Origin: Clostridium sp. Cult2
Lineage (GTDB): Bacteria; Bacillota; Clostridia; Tissierellales; Tepidimicrobiaceae
Assembly: GCF_021655075.1 (NCBI RefSeq)
Contig: NZ_PPXX01000059.1
Coordinates: forward strand, 1 to 43,366
Reading direction: 5' to 3'
DNA: 43,366 bases
The notes under the pieces are model-generated. The model saw nothing but the letters and a program-made list of their open reading frames with translations, made no database searches and had not been told where the DNA came from. The position numbers were made by a program, and so were the translations under genes. This document shows, one piece after another, positions 23,808 to 33,805 of this stretch (position 1 is the first letter of the stretch; each line of letters begins with the position of its first letter).

Positions 23808-25394
23808 ATGGAATATGCTATAGATAAAAGTGGCAACCATGTACATCATTCTAATGCAAAAAAATCGGTTTTATATAAATGTCCAGACTGTTTAGAAAAA
23901 GTATTCATTCGTACAGGCAAGAATGCTTGCTTTTATCATAGACCTATTCCCGATAGAACGCCGTTACAGAGAACATGTCCAGAATATCATGAGGGGACCT
24001 CCCGTTATGGCAAAATTGATAATCTAATAGATATTCTTTATATAAATAATGGTGGGATTCCATTATATTTATGTAATAGTGACGAAAATTTTCAACTTAG
24101 AGCTTATTTTCCAACGATTAGTGAGGATAGCTTTAACAAGTTAAGAAAATTAGGAGCCAAGGTCTATGTTAATACTAAGGCTTATTCAAAAATAGATAGA
24201 AAAATATATAATATTGATAATTTAAATTTTTATCCTATAAATACAATTGAAAAATGGATCTATGTGGAATGTAAACCATGTATTTCCGAGATAGATGTAC
24301 ACAGAAAATGGTTATGGGGTATCAGAGGAGTTGATATAGAAAATGATATATATCATTCTAACAAAGATGGTGGCTATAGGGTTGCCCTAAAATCTAATAT
24401 TATTATGGGGAAAACTTATAGAATTATGTTTGATAAATATCCACCTAAAATAGAAGGGATAAATTTTGAAAGAATAGGTGAAATTTGGCTTAGAGAAAAG
24501 TCAATAAGAAAACTCATTGGTATTTATGAGATGAATATATTTAATTATACAGAGTCTGCTAAGGAATTTATTGAAGGCAAAGGATACCATTTAGTAGAAA
24601 AATCAAATGAACTAATACCATTATGGCCTCCAGCAGTATTTAAGGGAAATGAAATAATCTTTAATCAACGAGAAGCATTTTTTTTACATATCAATAATTC
24701 AGGAAAAGAGAAATTGTACTTAACTTTATATAATAGTTTGTTAGAAATTAGGGACATAAAAAACGAGAGATATTCTATTGTAAAACTACAAGTTTATAAC
24801 GATAGATCTATAGTAATATCAGATGAAGAAATAAGAAAGTATAATTCGGAAATAAAATATAGTACCATATATAATAAATCCTTAGTAAAAAAACAATCAA
24901 TTGAACCAGTAATTAAAATAAAAGATATAAATAATATAGAAATGAATTTTGATGAAAAAAACCTAAAGCTACCTAAGGATAGAAAACTCTATATAGAATC
25001 CAACATCCCTTTTTGTACTACAGTAAATAATAAAAATTATGTAATATCTTCAAGTACTAAATGTTTTGAAAATATAGATTATCTGGTGGACTTAAAAATC
25101 AATAGTAGGGCATTTGGAATAAAAAGCTATAAATATAAAAGGGAGAAACCTCAAATAATAGCAAAAAGTAATTTAGATTGGGAACTAGAGTATACCAGAT
25201 TTTACAGATGCACTGTACCAATTACTAAGGCTAATAATCAGCATTTTCAATTATTATATCTATTATCCCAGAATATTAATGAAAAAAACATACAGCTTTA
25301 CAGACTACTTGAAACTTGGATAAAAACCAATTCTATCCCTGTTTCAGCGATAAATCATTTAGATAGAATATTTAAGTCTTTAGAGGAGGTATAA
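23808..25394 (+). CDS. Defence cassette protein 1: N-terminal zinc finger, otherwise unknown
   Basis: A 528-residue protein. The N-terminus has a probable zinc site: C25 and C28 (KCPDC), H44 in FYHRP, then C57 and H61 (TCPEYH). This layout resembles the N-terminal finger of CoiA-like proteins, where CPxC precedes a conserved HF/H pair. The remaining 450 residues are rich in beta-prone stretches and charged loops, with no visible catalytic motif and no membrane segment. The C-terminal 60 residues are helical. It is the first of four genes spaced 3 nt, -8 nt and 13 nt apart and ending in a giant DUF1998 helicase, so a defence role is inferred from context. It might correspond to a DruB-like component of Druantia; this rests on position and rough size only. 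Confidence 0.72.
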   Translation: MEYAIDKSGNHVHHSNAKKSVLYKCPDCLEKVFIRTGKNACFYHRPIPDRTPLQRTCPEYHEGTSRYGKIDNLIDILYINNGGIPLYLCNSDENFQLRAYFPTISEDSFNKLRKLGAKVYVNTKAYSKIDRKIYNIDNLNFYPINTIEKWIYVECKPCISEIDVHRKWLWGIRGVDIENDIYHSNKDGGYRVALKSNIIMGKTYRIMFDKYPPKIEGINFERIGEIWLREKSIRKLIGIYEMNIFNYTESAKEFIEGKGYHLVEKSNELIPLWPPAVFKGNEIIFNQREAFFLHINNSGKEKLYLTLYNSLLEIRDIKNERYSIVKLQVYNDRSIVISDEEIRKYNSEIKYSTIYNKSLVKKQSIEPVIKIKDINNIEMNFDEKNLKLPKDRKLYIESNIPFCTTVNNKNYVISSSTKCFENIDYLVDLKINSRAFGIKSYKYKREKPQIIAKSNLDWELEYTRFYRCTVPITKANNQHFQLLYLLSQNINEKNIQLYRLLETWIKTNSIPVSAINHLDRIFKSLEEV

Positions 25395-25397
25395 AAA

Positions 25398-27398
25398 ATG
25401 AATAATAGGATTAAATTATCTGATGACTTTTTAGACAAGCTAAGTGATGAAGAAATATACTTACTAATAGATGCAATTCCAAATGAACAGCTTTTATATC
25501 CCATAAAAAAGTATCCAAAAGAATTTAGAGAAGAAACAAAAGGGTGTTGGATAAATGAAAAATCAAAAATGTTAATAAATAGGCTTCCTAGTATATATTT
25601 TAATAGAATAAAAAAGAGTGATGGCAATATTATTGAAATTGTAAGGATGAGTGCAAATAATGATTTAATTATAGTTAATGAACATATATTTGAAGTGACC
25701 TCAGATGAAAATTTTTTAAATAAAACAATAGCTAGTAATGATATTGGTAAAATTAGAGAGCTAATGGATATCATTTCAGAGCAATTAAGGCCTGAGTACA
25801 TTAAATTATTTTTCAAGTTAATGGATCAGGAACTTAGTGATGAACAAAATAATTATATTGATAAAAAATCGCAGAAAATGATAATAGAAAGAGGTTTAAG
25901 AGAAGAAATATCTAAAGAGTTGGCCCAAGACTATAAGGTAGAAATCAAGAATATTAAGGATGCAAATAAAGTAGAAAAACAAAACCAAGATAAAAAAATA
26001 AAAAAAATAGAAAAAGAATTAAATAATATTAAAGCAGAGCTTTCCAGGGAGAATAGGCATTCAAGTTCATTAATGCAAGATATAGAAAAAATAAAAACAG
26101 AAAAAGATGATGAAATTAATGTTTTGGAAAAGCATATTGAGAAACTATGTTTTCAAATTGATAATATAGAAAATGAAAGGCTCAAATTAAAATTTAATAT
26201 TGAAAAAAAAGATTTAATTATAGAAAATCTAAATAAGGATTTAGAATTAAGATATGATGAATATTGTTTTATTGCCCAAGAAAAATGGAATATAGAAAAT
26301 GAGAGTTTATTGAAAAAACAAAAAAACTTAGAAAAAAATTATAATGATTTAGAAAAAATAAAAAATGAATTAGTCGAGAGTATTCGGGAGTTAGAAGTTG
26401 AAAAAGTTCAATTAGAAGATAAAATTTCAGAATATAAAAATATTACTTACAACTTCATTGACAATATTGATAAAAAGTTAATTGAGAAGGCTTTATATGA
26501 TTCATTATTAAAATATAATTCTAATAATTTGATACAAGTTCAAAATATAGATAATAAATCTACTAATTTATATATTAAAAAGAATGAAAGGGCAACAAAT
26601 ATAAATAAATGTATCAAAGTAAATGATTTTGCAGAAAATATTGCAATTAATTTAGAAAATATAGGTGTAAAAAGTACAGCTGATGAAGTTGCAAATTATA
26701 TTATTGGTATTTTGGCAGCAGGCATGACACCATTAATTTGTGGATATAAGGCTAGAGAAATTGCAACTGCAATTAGTACTTCGTATAGTGGAGAAACTCC
26801 ATATATAATTACATTGCCAAATGGCTATACAAATTCAAAAGAATTAGTAGAAATATATAATTTAGCAGAGTCTAATGTTGTTTTAATTGAGGATGCTGTT
26901 GGAACTATGAATGAAAATGCTTTAATGCCATTACTAAGAGAAAGGGCACAGAAGGGATTTTTAACTAAAATTTTATTGCTATCAACGGAAAATATAGACT
27001 CTATAAAATATATGCCGTCTAACCTATTAAATCAAGTTGCTCTTGTAATGATAAGTAAATATGACATTAGTAAAAATACTGATTATGAAATTAGTGATGC
27101 AAGAGATGTATTAGAACAGTTTACATCATTAAATAGTTTTAAAAATGAATATAGAATTATTGAAAAGCTTTTATTTAATTTAAAATTAGGGAATCCATAT
27201 GAAATACTAAGATCTAAAATTATTGCATATTCTCAAAAGTTATCAAATTCTAAAGCAGCTTTACAGGGATACCTAAGGTCTGAACTTATGTTTATATGTA
27301 GCTGTAATAACACACTTGTTAATTTGGAAAACAATATAAAAAAATATCAATTAGACGATAGCTTGGTAGAAATTATTAGGAGAGGATTAGATGAATAA
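25398..27398 (+). CDS. Defence cassette protein 2: coiled coil plus P-loop-less AAA-like domain
   Basis: A 666-residue protein. Residues about 1-160 are a helical domain, about 170-350 a long charged coiled coil (EKQNQDKKIKKIEKELNNIK and similar), and about 410-560 an AAA-like region. In the last, GMTPLICGYKAREIATAIS (near 442) sits where a Walker A loop would be but lacks GxxxxGK[ST]. NVVLIEDAVGTMNENALMPL (near 494) looks like a Walker B strand followed by a sensor-type strand, ILLLSTEN. The simplest reading is an inactivated AAA+ scaffold that oligomerises through its coiled coil. GAGGAGGT lies just before the ATG, and the 3' end overlaps the next gene by 8 nt. It could be a DruC-like part of a Druantia-type system, but no homology can be claimed by eye. 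Confidence 0.72.
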   Translation: MNNRIKLSDDFLDKLSDEEIYLLIDAIPNEQLLYPIKKYPKEFREETKGCWINEKSKMLINRLPSIYFNRIKKSDGNIIEIVRMSANNDLIIVNEHIFEVTSDENFLNKTIASNDIGKIRELMDIISEQLRPEYIKLFFKLMDQELSDEQNNYIDKKSQKMIIERGLREEISKELAQDYKVEIKNIKDANKVEKQNQDKKIKKIEKELNNIKAELSRENRHSSSLMQDIEKIKTEKDDEINVLEKHIEKLCFQIDNIENERLKLKFNIEKKDLIIENLNKDLELRYDEYCFIAQEKWNIENESLLKKQKNLEKNYNDLEKIKNELVESIRELEVEKVQLEDKISEYKNITYNFIDNIDKKLIEKALYDSLLKYNSNNLIQVQNIDNKSTNLYIKKNERATNINKCIKVNDFAENIAINLENIGVKSTADEVANYIIGILAAGMTPLICGYKAREIATAISTSYSGETPYIITLPNGYTNSKELVEIYNLAESNVVLIEDAVGTMNENALMPLLRERAQKGFLTKILLLSTENIDSIKYMPSNLLNQVALVMISKYDISKNTDYEISDARDVLEQFTSLNSFKNEYRIIEKLLFNLKLGNPYEILRSKIIAYSQKLSNSKAALQGYLRSELMFICSCNNTLVNLENNIKKYQLDDSLVEIIRRGLDE

Positions 27399-28458
27399 AA
27401 ATATAGTTAGAAAAATATCCTCTGATTTAAATATTAATAAATATAACAACGAATCTAATGAAGAATATGGAAACAGACTTATATATACTGCTTTTGCAGC
27501 TTGGGCAAGAACCCTCGTATTGGGTAAATCTTATACTGACTTATATTATGAAGCTAAATATGTAAATGCTAATTATCACAATGTAGATATAATGCATATT
27601 CAAGTGAGATTAACACAAATTGCTTATGGATTTCTAATGTCAATTCCACATTCTAAAGATTGGTTTATCAATAGCAGCATTGAAGACCAATGTAGTGATC
27701 TTGCTAGTACTATAATTGAAAATTTAATTTTTTGTTATGAATTATCTAAACTTAATGATTCTAGAAGATTAACTAATTCACCAATTAGACATGCTAATTT
27801 TAAAAACAACCAACTTGTTTTGGGCGGGGAACAGTGGAAAATATCTGGCAAAAAGCTGACCTCTGTTGGGCTTGGAAGATGGATACAGACTGTAAAATTA
27901 ACTGAAAACTATAAAGAAATATTTAACATACCTAAATATTCATCTGATGAATATTATAATACATTAGTGGAATCTGCATTTTGGAAAGAAAGTAATTTAA
28001 ATGGTCGATACAAAATTTTTAAAGTTGGTACAAACTTTTTCTACTATAAAGCTTGGCAGGATTTAAATATATCGAAAATTCCACAGGGTATATCTCTACT
28101 AAAAAACATTGAAGTTGACGGTGGCTATATATTAGTAAAGAAGAATAAGGATGCCGTATCTACTGCTAGACTTGATAAATGGTATTACGATGAAAACGAA
28201 ATATATAGAATTATGTATGTTCTTGATAGTTATAATGAAACACCAGCAACTTTTCAAGTAGAAATTTATGATAATTATGTAATTCTTCATTGTCATAGTA
28301 AATTACCCAATCCTGAAATGAGAATTTTATTAATGTCATCATGGCCTAAAAGATTTTATAATGATATCTTTTATAGGATAATTCCTAGATTTCTCTGGAA
28401 TGATATAGAAGATATGTTAGTTAATTTGGGAATTAAAATTGAATATATCAATAGCTAA
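27391..28458 (+). CDS. Defence cassette protein 3, unknown function
   Basis: A 355-residue protein with no recognised domain. The N-terminal 150 residues are helix-rich (FAAWARTLVLGKSYTDLYYE). The C-terminal 200 residues alternate strands and aromatic residues (FYYKAWQDL, MSSWPKRFYNDIFYRIIPRF) and look like a compact alpha/beta fold. There are no Cys/His clusters, nucleotide motifs or membrane segments. It overlaps the coiled-coil gene by 8 nt (ATGAATAA), with GGAGAGG before the ATG, and is followed 13 nt later by the helicase gene, so co-translation is nearly certain. Position and size would suit a DruD-like subunit, which is inference only. Confidence 0.7.
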   Translation: MNKNIVRKISSDLNINKYNNESNEEYGNRLIYTAFAAWARTLVLGKSYTDLYYEAKYVNANYHNVDIMHIQVRLTQIAYGFLMSIPHSKDWFINSSIEDQCSDLASTIIENLIFCYELSKLNDSRRLTNSPIRHANFKNNQLVLGGEQWKISGKKLTSVGLGRWIQTVKLTENYKEIFNIPKYSSDEYYNTLVESAFWKESNLNGRYKIFKVGTNFFYYKAWQDLNISKIPQGISLLKNIEVDGGYILVKKNKDAVSTARLDKWYYDENEIYRIMYVLDSYNETPATFQVEIYDNYVILHCHSKLPNPEMRILLMSSWPKRFYNDIFYRIIPRFLWNDIEDMLVNLGIKIEYINS

Positions 28459-28471
28459 AGGGGGAAAGAAT

Positions 28472-31400
28472 ATGGGTGAATTTGGTATTAGGGAAACACA
28501 TGATGTATTAAAGAAACGATTGTCAAATTATATAAAAGCACAATACTTTGCTGAAAATGAATTGTTGCTTGAAGCAACTAAAGATTTATTAACTAGAGAA
28601 GGGGTGCTTTTTCAAGAACCTTATATAGAGGCAACGAAAAGTTATGAAATTGTAAAAGATGGATTTGATAATGCAGATTTGCCAGAGAATATAAGAAGAT
28701 ATTTAAATTTACTTATTGAAAGAAATCTTGGTGTATTTAATACTCCATTTTACCACCAGGTGAAATCATTAGAGGATTTTTACAAAGGTAAAGACTTGCT
28801 AATTACCACAGGTACAGGTTCTGGTAAAACTGAATGTTTTATATGGCCAATGTTAACCGAAATGATTAGAGAAGTTCATACTTCTCCTGAAACATGGGAA
28901 ATGCAAGGTATTAGAACATTAGTACTATATCCCATGAATGCATTAGTATCTGATCAACTTGGTAGAATTAGAAATATTATTGGAAGTAAAGATGATGCTT
29001 ATATGAACATTATTAAATCTTTATCAAAGAAACATGTTAGAAGACCACGATTTGGAATGTATACTGGAAGAACGCCTTATCCTGGAATAGATGATCCTAA
29101 AAAGAATGAAGATTTAGGGAAAGTAATATCGGAAAATTATATTAATTGCACAGATGAAATTAAAGAAGAATTATATAAAATAGGAAGAATGCCTTCAAAA
29201 GATCTAAATACCTTTGCAGCAAATCTTTTGAGAGGAGAGCAGGTTACAGGAGTAGATGATTCTGAATTATTTACCCGTAGAGAAATGCAAATGATATGTC
29301 CTGATCTATTGATAACCAATTATAGTATGCTTGAATTTATGCTTATGAGGCCTATAGAACACTGTTTTTGGAAACAAACAAAACAGTGGTTAAATAGTTC
29401 TGATGAAAATAGGCTATTATTGGTAATAGATGAAGCACATATGTATAGAGGTGCCTCTGGTGGTGAAGTTTCGTTATTAATAAGGAGGCTCATGGATAAA
29501 TTAGAAATTAGTAGAGATAAGCTTAGATGCATATTGACAAGTGCAAGTGTACCAGAGGGAAAAGATGATGAACTGAGAAAATTTGCCTGTGGATTAACAG
29601 GACAAGATTTAATAAAAGATAATTTTTCTATTATACGGGGGAAAACTGAAGAAATTAGTGGGAATAGAAAAGGAAATGTAACTGATATAGAAATTTTAAC
29701 AAGATTAGATTATGATAAATTGCAAGGAAGTGATGAAGAATTAAAATCTCAAGTTGAGATTTTAGCCCAAGGATTAGGTTGGAAAGAAGTAGATGATAAC
29801 ATTTATGAATATTTATATGATAATTTATCTAAATATCCACCTATGTTAGAATTGATAAAATTATGTAGTGGACAGGGTGTAGAGTTTAGTAAAATAACCA
29901 GTAGTGTTTTTAAAAATACAAATCAAATGGAGGCTGAAAAAGCAGCCGAGATATTGCTTTCACTTGGAACATTAGCCAAATCAGAGGAAAACAAAGTGTT
30001 GCTACCATCTCGAGTACATCTTTTATTTAAAGGGCTAAATGGAATATTTGCTTGTTTAAATCCAAACTGTAAATATAGTCATGAGGTTATGGGCATTAAA
30101 ATAGGAAATATATATGAGGAAGGTCATCTTACTTGTCCAAAGTGTGGAGCAAGGGTGTTTGAGTTAATCGGAGATAGAAGATGTGGAACGTTATTTATAC
30201 GTGCTTTTAAAGATAATAGTGATCCTTATAATTTTTTATGGCAAGAACAGAATAAATTATTGCATAAACCAGAAGAGATACATTTATGGATAGCACCAAA
30301 AGATAGGACAGATATTTTCAAAAATACTGTTAAGAAAAGTAAAGCTAGAGAAAATTCAAAATTCGGTTATATTGATTCAAGAACAGGTATCTTGTTTTAT
30401 GACGATACATATGAAAATGATGAAAATTTTATAAAAGTTTTAATTCCATTAAAGATGAATGAAACCTTAAAAGCATTTACTTTTCCAACTTGTCCTAATT
30501 GTGGAAGAGATAAAACCAAATTAACCCCATTTAGGACAAGAGGAAATGAGCCATTTGCAAATATTGTTATAGAACAATTATGGACTCAACCTTCAAGAAG
30601 TAAAAACTTAAAAAATGAGGGAAAGAAAGTATTGCTTTTTTCAGATAGTAGACAACGTGCAGCTACATTAGCACGTGATTTAACCATAGCTAGTGATGGT
30701 GATGCAGGAAGACAAGCTTTATTTCTTGCAGATAAGTTGTTAGAAGAGCACTATGGCAGAGGTAATGTACCTATAAATCTATTGTATTATGCTTTTTTAA
30801 AAGTTGTTTATGATAATAATGTAAGCTTTTTCTATGGAGATGAAAAAGATACATTTAAATCCCAACTTTATACCTATTATGAATTATATGGACATAGGAC
30901 AAGTCCTAGATATCATCGAATGAAAGATACTATTGGAAATCCACCAGAAATGTTTTATCAACTATTGCTAAAGAATATAAGTGATAGTTTTAGATCTTTC
31001 AATAATCTATGTTTAGGTCAAGTTCTTCTTATTGAAGGTGGAGAGGGTGGTGAAGATGTTGATGAATTATTAGAAATAGTTAAGGAACAAACTCAAATAG
31101 ATGTTGATATTATTAGGGATATATATAATGCTTGGATACAAGGTTTAATAGTAAAAGATATTGCCATATTTCCAGAAGTAAAAGATAGTGTTAGAACTAG
31201 TATTCTTCCTTTTGATAGGGCGGGTTTTGGAGTAGATGAAGATGATAATTTTCCATTATTTTTAAGGAAATTACTTGAGAAGAATGGTATTTGTAAAGAA
31301 CAAATGGATATTATGAAAGATAGGTTTCATTTATTTACTAAGAAGGGAGATGATACTGAAAATAATCACAATAGGACATATATATTACCAGGGTTATTGA

Positions 31401-33775
31401 CCTTAAAGACAAATGAAGATGGTATTTGGTATAGGTGTAATAGATGTGCGGGTACATCTACATTTACTTTGTTTGATAGTTGTATTTATTGTGGAAGTAA
31501 TAAACATATAAATAAAATATCTGATGAAGAATTATCTAGGTATGATTTTTGGAGAAAGCCTGTTATTCAAGCAATAAATGGTGCTAGTATAAAAAACATT
31601 ACAACAGAAGAGCATACAGCCCAATTATCTCATAAAGATCAAAAAGAAAAAGCTTGGTCAACAACTGAAGAATATGAGATGAGATTTAGAGATATCGTGG
31701 TAGAAAAAGACAGTGAACCTATTGATATTTTGAGTTGTACTACTACTATGGAAGTAGGTATAGATATTGGATCATTAACAGCAGTAGGACTTAGAAATGT
31801 TCCACCTATGAGAGAAAACTATCAACAAAGAGCAGGACGTGCTGGGAGAAAGGGCTCAGCAGTATCAACTATAGTTACTTACACAGAAGATGGTCCCCAC
31901 GATTCGTGGTATTATAAGGAGCCAGATAAAATGATATCGGGGGAACCAAGAATACCTTGGATTGACTATGACAATCATAAGCTTATAAAAAGACATTTAA
32001 ATATGATACTCCTTCAAGAATATTTTATAGAAAAAGACATGAGTATTGATCAAGTTGACACTATAAACTTTTTTAATCCTAATATTTCATATAACTATGA
32101 AGATTTTATTCAATGGTTAGATTTAAAAATTCCATTAGAAGAAAAAAGAACTAAAATTTTAATTCCTAATTCTAATGATTTTAATTGGACTAATTATAAA
32201 AAAGGGTTTATTGAAGAAATAAATTTGTTGGGTGAAAATGTTAAAGACAATCCAATAAAATATAAAAGGAAAATTACATCTAAAACAGATAATTCTGAGA
32301 GCGAACAAGATAATAATATTATGTTACTAGATACATTGTTTACCGAAAGCTTTTTACCAACATATTCTTTCCCAAGAAATGTAGTCAATTTTTGGATAGA
32401 AGATCAATATGGGAAAATAAGAGAAAGTCCTGAAAGAAGTATAGATATAGCTTTAAGTGAATATGCACCAGGTAGAATGATTGTAGTAAATAAAAAATCA
32501 TATATTTCTGGAGCCATATATAATCATTATACAAAATATGATAAAGAATTTAAATATAAAGCAGCTAAACCATGGCTTGAAATGAAAGAGTATAATAAAG
32601 ATATATACTGTTGTAGCAATGAAAACTGTGGTTGGTTTGGATTGGAAAATGAGAATTTACGATGCCTGCTATGTGGTTCTACAGTAGAAAAGCATACTAT
32701 GATTAAGCCTTGGGGATTCGCAGCTAGAGAAGGGAAAAATATACCAGAAACACGTGATAGTCAAGAATATTCAACTATAAGTATACCATCATATTCATCA
32801 ATGCCTCAGGATTTAAGTAAGATGAAAATAATATCTAAAACTGGTTTAATGAAAATGGAAAACAGACAAGATCAACAAATAATAATGATAAATAAGGGAC
32901 CTAAGGAAAAAGGATTTGATTTATGTAATAAATGTGGAGCTACTGATCCAGCAATATGTTTAGAGGATGAAAAAAGGAATAGAAAACGACCCTATAAGGT
33001 TTCATTTCCTAAAAATGATACTCAGGATTGTTCTCATAATAGAGAAAATGTTTTTCTTGGATATGATTTTAAGACTGATATGTTGGTTATAGAGTTAAAA
33101 CTTGAGGGACATAAAATAAATATAGAGGAAAAAAATTTAAACTTATGGCTTATTCCTGCATTAACAACTTTTGCCGAGGTTTTAGCACTATCTGCTAGTG
33201 AGGAACTGGATGTAGAATTTAGCGACTTAAAATCTGGATATAGAATTCGCTATGGTGAAAATTGTATTTATGCAGATGTATATTTATATGATAGCCTTTC
33301 AAGTGGAGCAGGTTATTCAAGTAGGGTTGCGTATTTAATAGACAATGTACTAGATAAAGTTGAGAAAAGATTAATTTCCTGTGATTGTGATTCTTCTTGT
33401 CCAAAATGTATAAGGCATTTTTGGAACCAATCAGTACATGAAAATTTAGATAGAAAAGCAGGATTAGAATTATTAAAATGGGTTAGAGATGGAGTTGTTG
33501 AGACAAATATTCCTAAAAATGAACAACGAAAACACTTAGATATTATAGATATGATAATTAAATTACAATGTGGCGATAATTATGGAATAATTGAAGGTAG
33601 CGGAGATTCATATTTCAGTGTAAATATTGATGGAGCAATCAAACCAATAAAAGTTTATCCAGCTATGTGTGCAGTTTCTTCAATAAAAAATAATGATAAT
33701 GCTATATTAGTACCTGATAGATTGCTTAAAGTTGCTGTTTCTAATGCGTGGAAAATTGTTAGAGAAGCATTTTAG
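28472..33775 (+). CDS. Giant DEAH-box helicase with DUF1998 domain (Druantia DruE-like)
   Basis: A 1767-residue superfamily 2 helicase. Seen: Walker A TTGTGSGKTE (about residue 112), the motif II run LLVIDEAHMYRG (about 319), motif III LTSASVP, motif IV LLFSDSRQRA, and motifs V-VI TTTMEVGIDIGSLTAVGLRN with QRAGRAGRKG. The C-terminus holds the DUF1998 signature CDSSCPKCIRHFWNQSVHEN with LDR. At least four more CxxC pairs (CPKCGA, CPNCGRD, CNRCAG/CIYCGS, CLLCGS, CNKCGA) form extra zinc ribbons. Size and layout fit DruE, the hallmark of Druantia; DISARM DrmA/DrmB or MrfA-type DUF1998 helicases are the alternatives but are shorter or split. The in-frame ATG at 28439 is rejected: AAGGGGG precedes the ATG at 28472 by 7 nt. 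It would translocate on invading DNA as the effector or sensor motor of the cassette. Confidence 0.9.
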   Translation: MGEFGIRETHDVLKKRLSNYIKAQYFAENELLLEATKDLLTREGVLFQEPYIEATKSYEIVKDGFDNADLPENIRRYLNLLIERNLGVFNTPFYHQVKSLEDFYKGKDLLITTGTGSGKTECFIWPMLTEMIREVHTSPETWEMQGIRTLVLYPMNALVSDQLGRIRNIIGSKDDAYMNIIKSLSKKHVRRPRFGMYTGRTPYPGIDDPKKNEDLGKVISENYINCTDEIKEELYKIGRMPSKDLNTFAANLLRGEQVTGVDDSELFTRREMQMICPDLLITNYSMLEFMLMRPIEHCFWKQTKQWLNSSDENRLLLVIDEAHMYRGASGGEVSLLIRRLMDKLEISRDKLRCILTSASVPEGKDDELRKFACGLTGQDLIKDNFSIIRGKTEEISGNRKGNVTDIEILTRLDYDKLQGSDEELKSQVEILAQGLGWKEVDDNIYEYLYDNLSKYPPMLELIKLCSGQGVEFSKITSSVFKNTNQMEAEKAAEILLSLGTLAKSEENKVLLPSRVHLLFKGLNGIFACLNPNCKYSHEVMGIKIGNIYEEGHLTCPKCGARVFELIGDRRCGTLFIRAFKDNSDPYNFLWQEQNKLLHKPEEIHLWIAPKDRTDIFKNTVKKSKARENSKFGYIDSRTGILFYDDTYENDENFIKVLIPLKMNETLKAFTFPTCPNCGRDKTKLTPFRTRGNEPFANIVIEQLWTQPSRSKNLKNEGKKVLLFSDSRQRAATLARDLTIASDGDAGRQALFLADKLLEEHYGRGNVPINLLYYAFLKVVYDNNVSFFYGDEKDTFKSQLYTYYELYGHRTSPRYHRMKDTIGNPPEMFYQLLLKNISDSFRSFNNLCLGQVLLIEGGEGGEDVDELLEIVKEQTQIDVDIIRDIYNAWIQGLIVKDIAIFPEVKDSVRTSILPFDRAGFGVDEDDNFPLFLRKLLEKNGICKEQMDIMKDRFHLFTKKGDDTENNHNRTYILPGLLTLKTNEDGIWYRCNRCAGTSTFTLFDSCIYCGSNKHINKISDEELSRYDFWRKPVIQAINGASIKNITTEEHTAQLSHKDQKEKAWSTTEEYEMRFRDIVVEKDSEPIDILSCTTTMEVGIDIGSLTAVGLRNVPPMRENYQQRAGRAGRKGSAVSTIVTYTEDGPHDSWYYKEPDKMISGEPRIPWIDYDNHKLIKRHLNMILLQEYFIEKDMSIDQVDTINFFNPNISYNYEDFIQWLDLKIPLEEKRTKILIPNSNDFNWTNYKKGFIEEINLLGENVKDNPIKYKRKITSKTDNSESEQDNNIMLLDTLFTESFLPTYSFPRNVVNFWIEDQYGKIRESPERSIDIALSEYAPGRMIVVNKKSYISGAIYNHYTKYDKEFKYKAAKPWLEMKEYNKDIYCCSNENCGWFGLENENLRCLLCGSTVEKHTMIKPWGFAAREGKNIPETRDSQEYSTISIPSYSSMPQDLSKMKIISKTGLMKMENRQDQQIIMINKGPKEKGFDLCNKCGATDPAICLEDEKRNRKRPYKVSFPKNDTQDCSHNRENVFLGYDFKTDMLVIELKLEGHKINIEEKNLNLWLIPALTTFAEVLALSASEELDVEFSDLKSGYRIRYGENCIYADVYLYDSLSSGAGYSSRVAYLIDNVLDKVEKRLISCDCDSSCPKCIRHFWNQSVHENLDRKAGLELLKWVRDGVVETNIPKNEQRKHLDIIDMIIKLQCGDNYGIIEGSGDSYFSVNIDGAIKPIKVYPAMCAVSSIKNNDNAILVPDRLLKVAVSNAWKIVREAF

Positions 33776-33805
33776 AAAGATTTGTAGGGATATATATTAA
33801 GAATA

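Noticed and set aside
28439-28471. Upstream in-frame ATG start for the giant helicase
   Set aside because: It lies within the preceding gene with no ribosome binding site, while AAGGGGG is properly spaced before the ATG at 28472.
23808-33775. Calling the left-hand cassette Dpd (7-deazaguanine DNA modification)
   Set aside because: A DUF1998 helicase occurs there too, but no DpdA-like tRNA-guanine-transglycosylase homologue or preQ0 genes are visible in the window.
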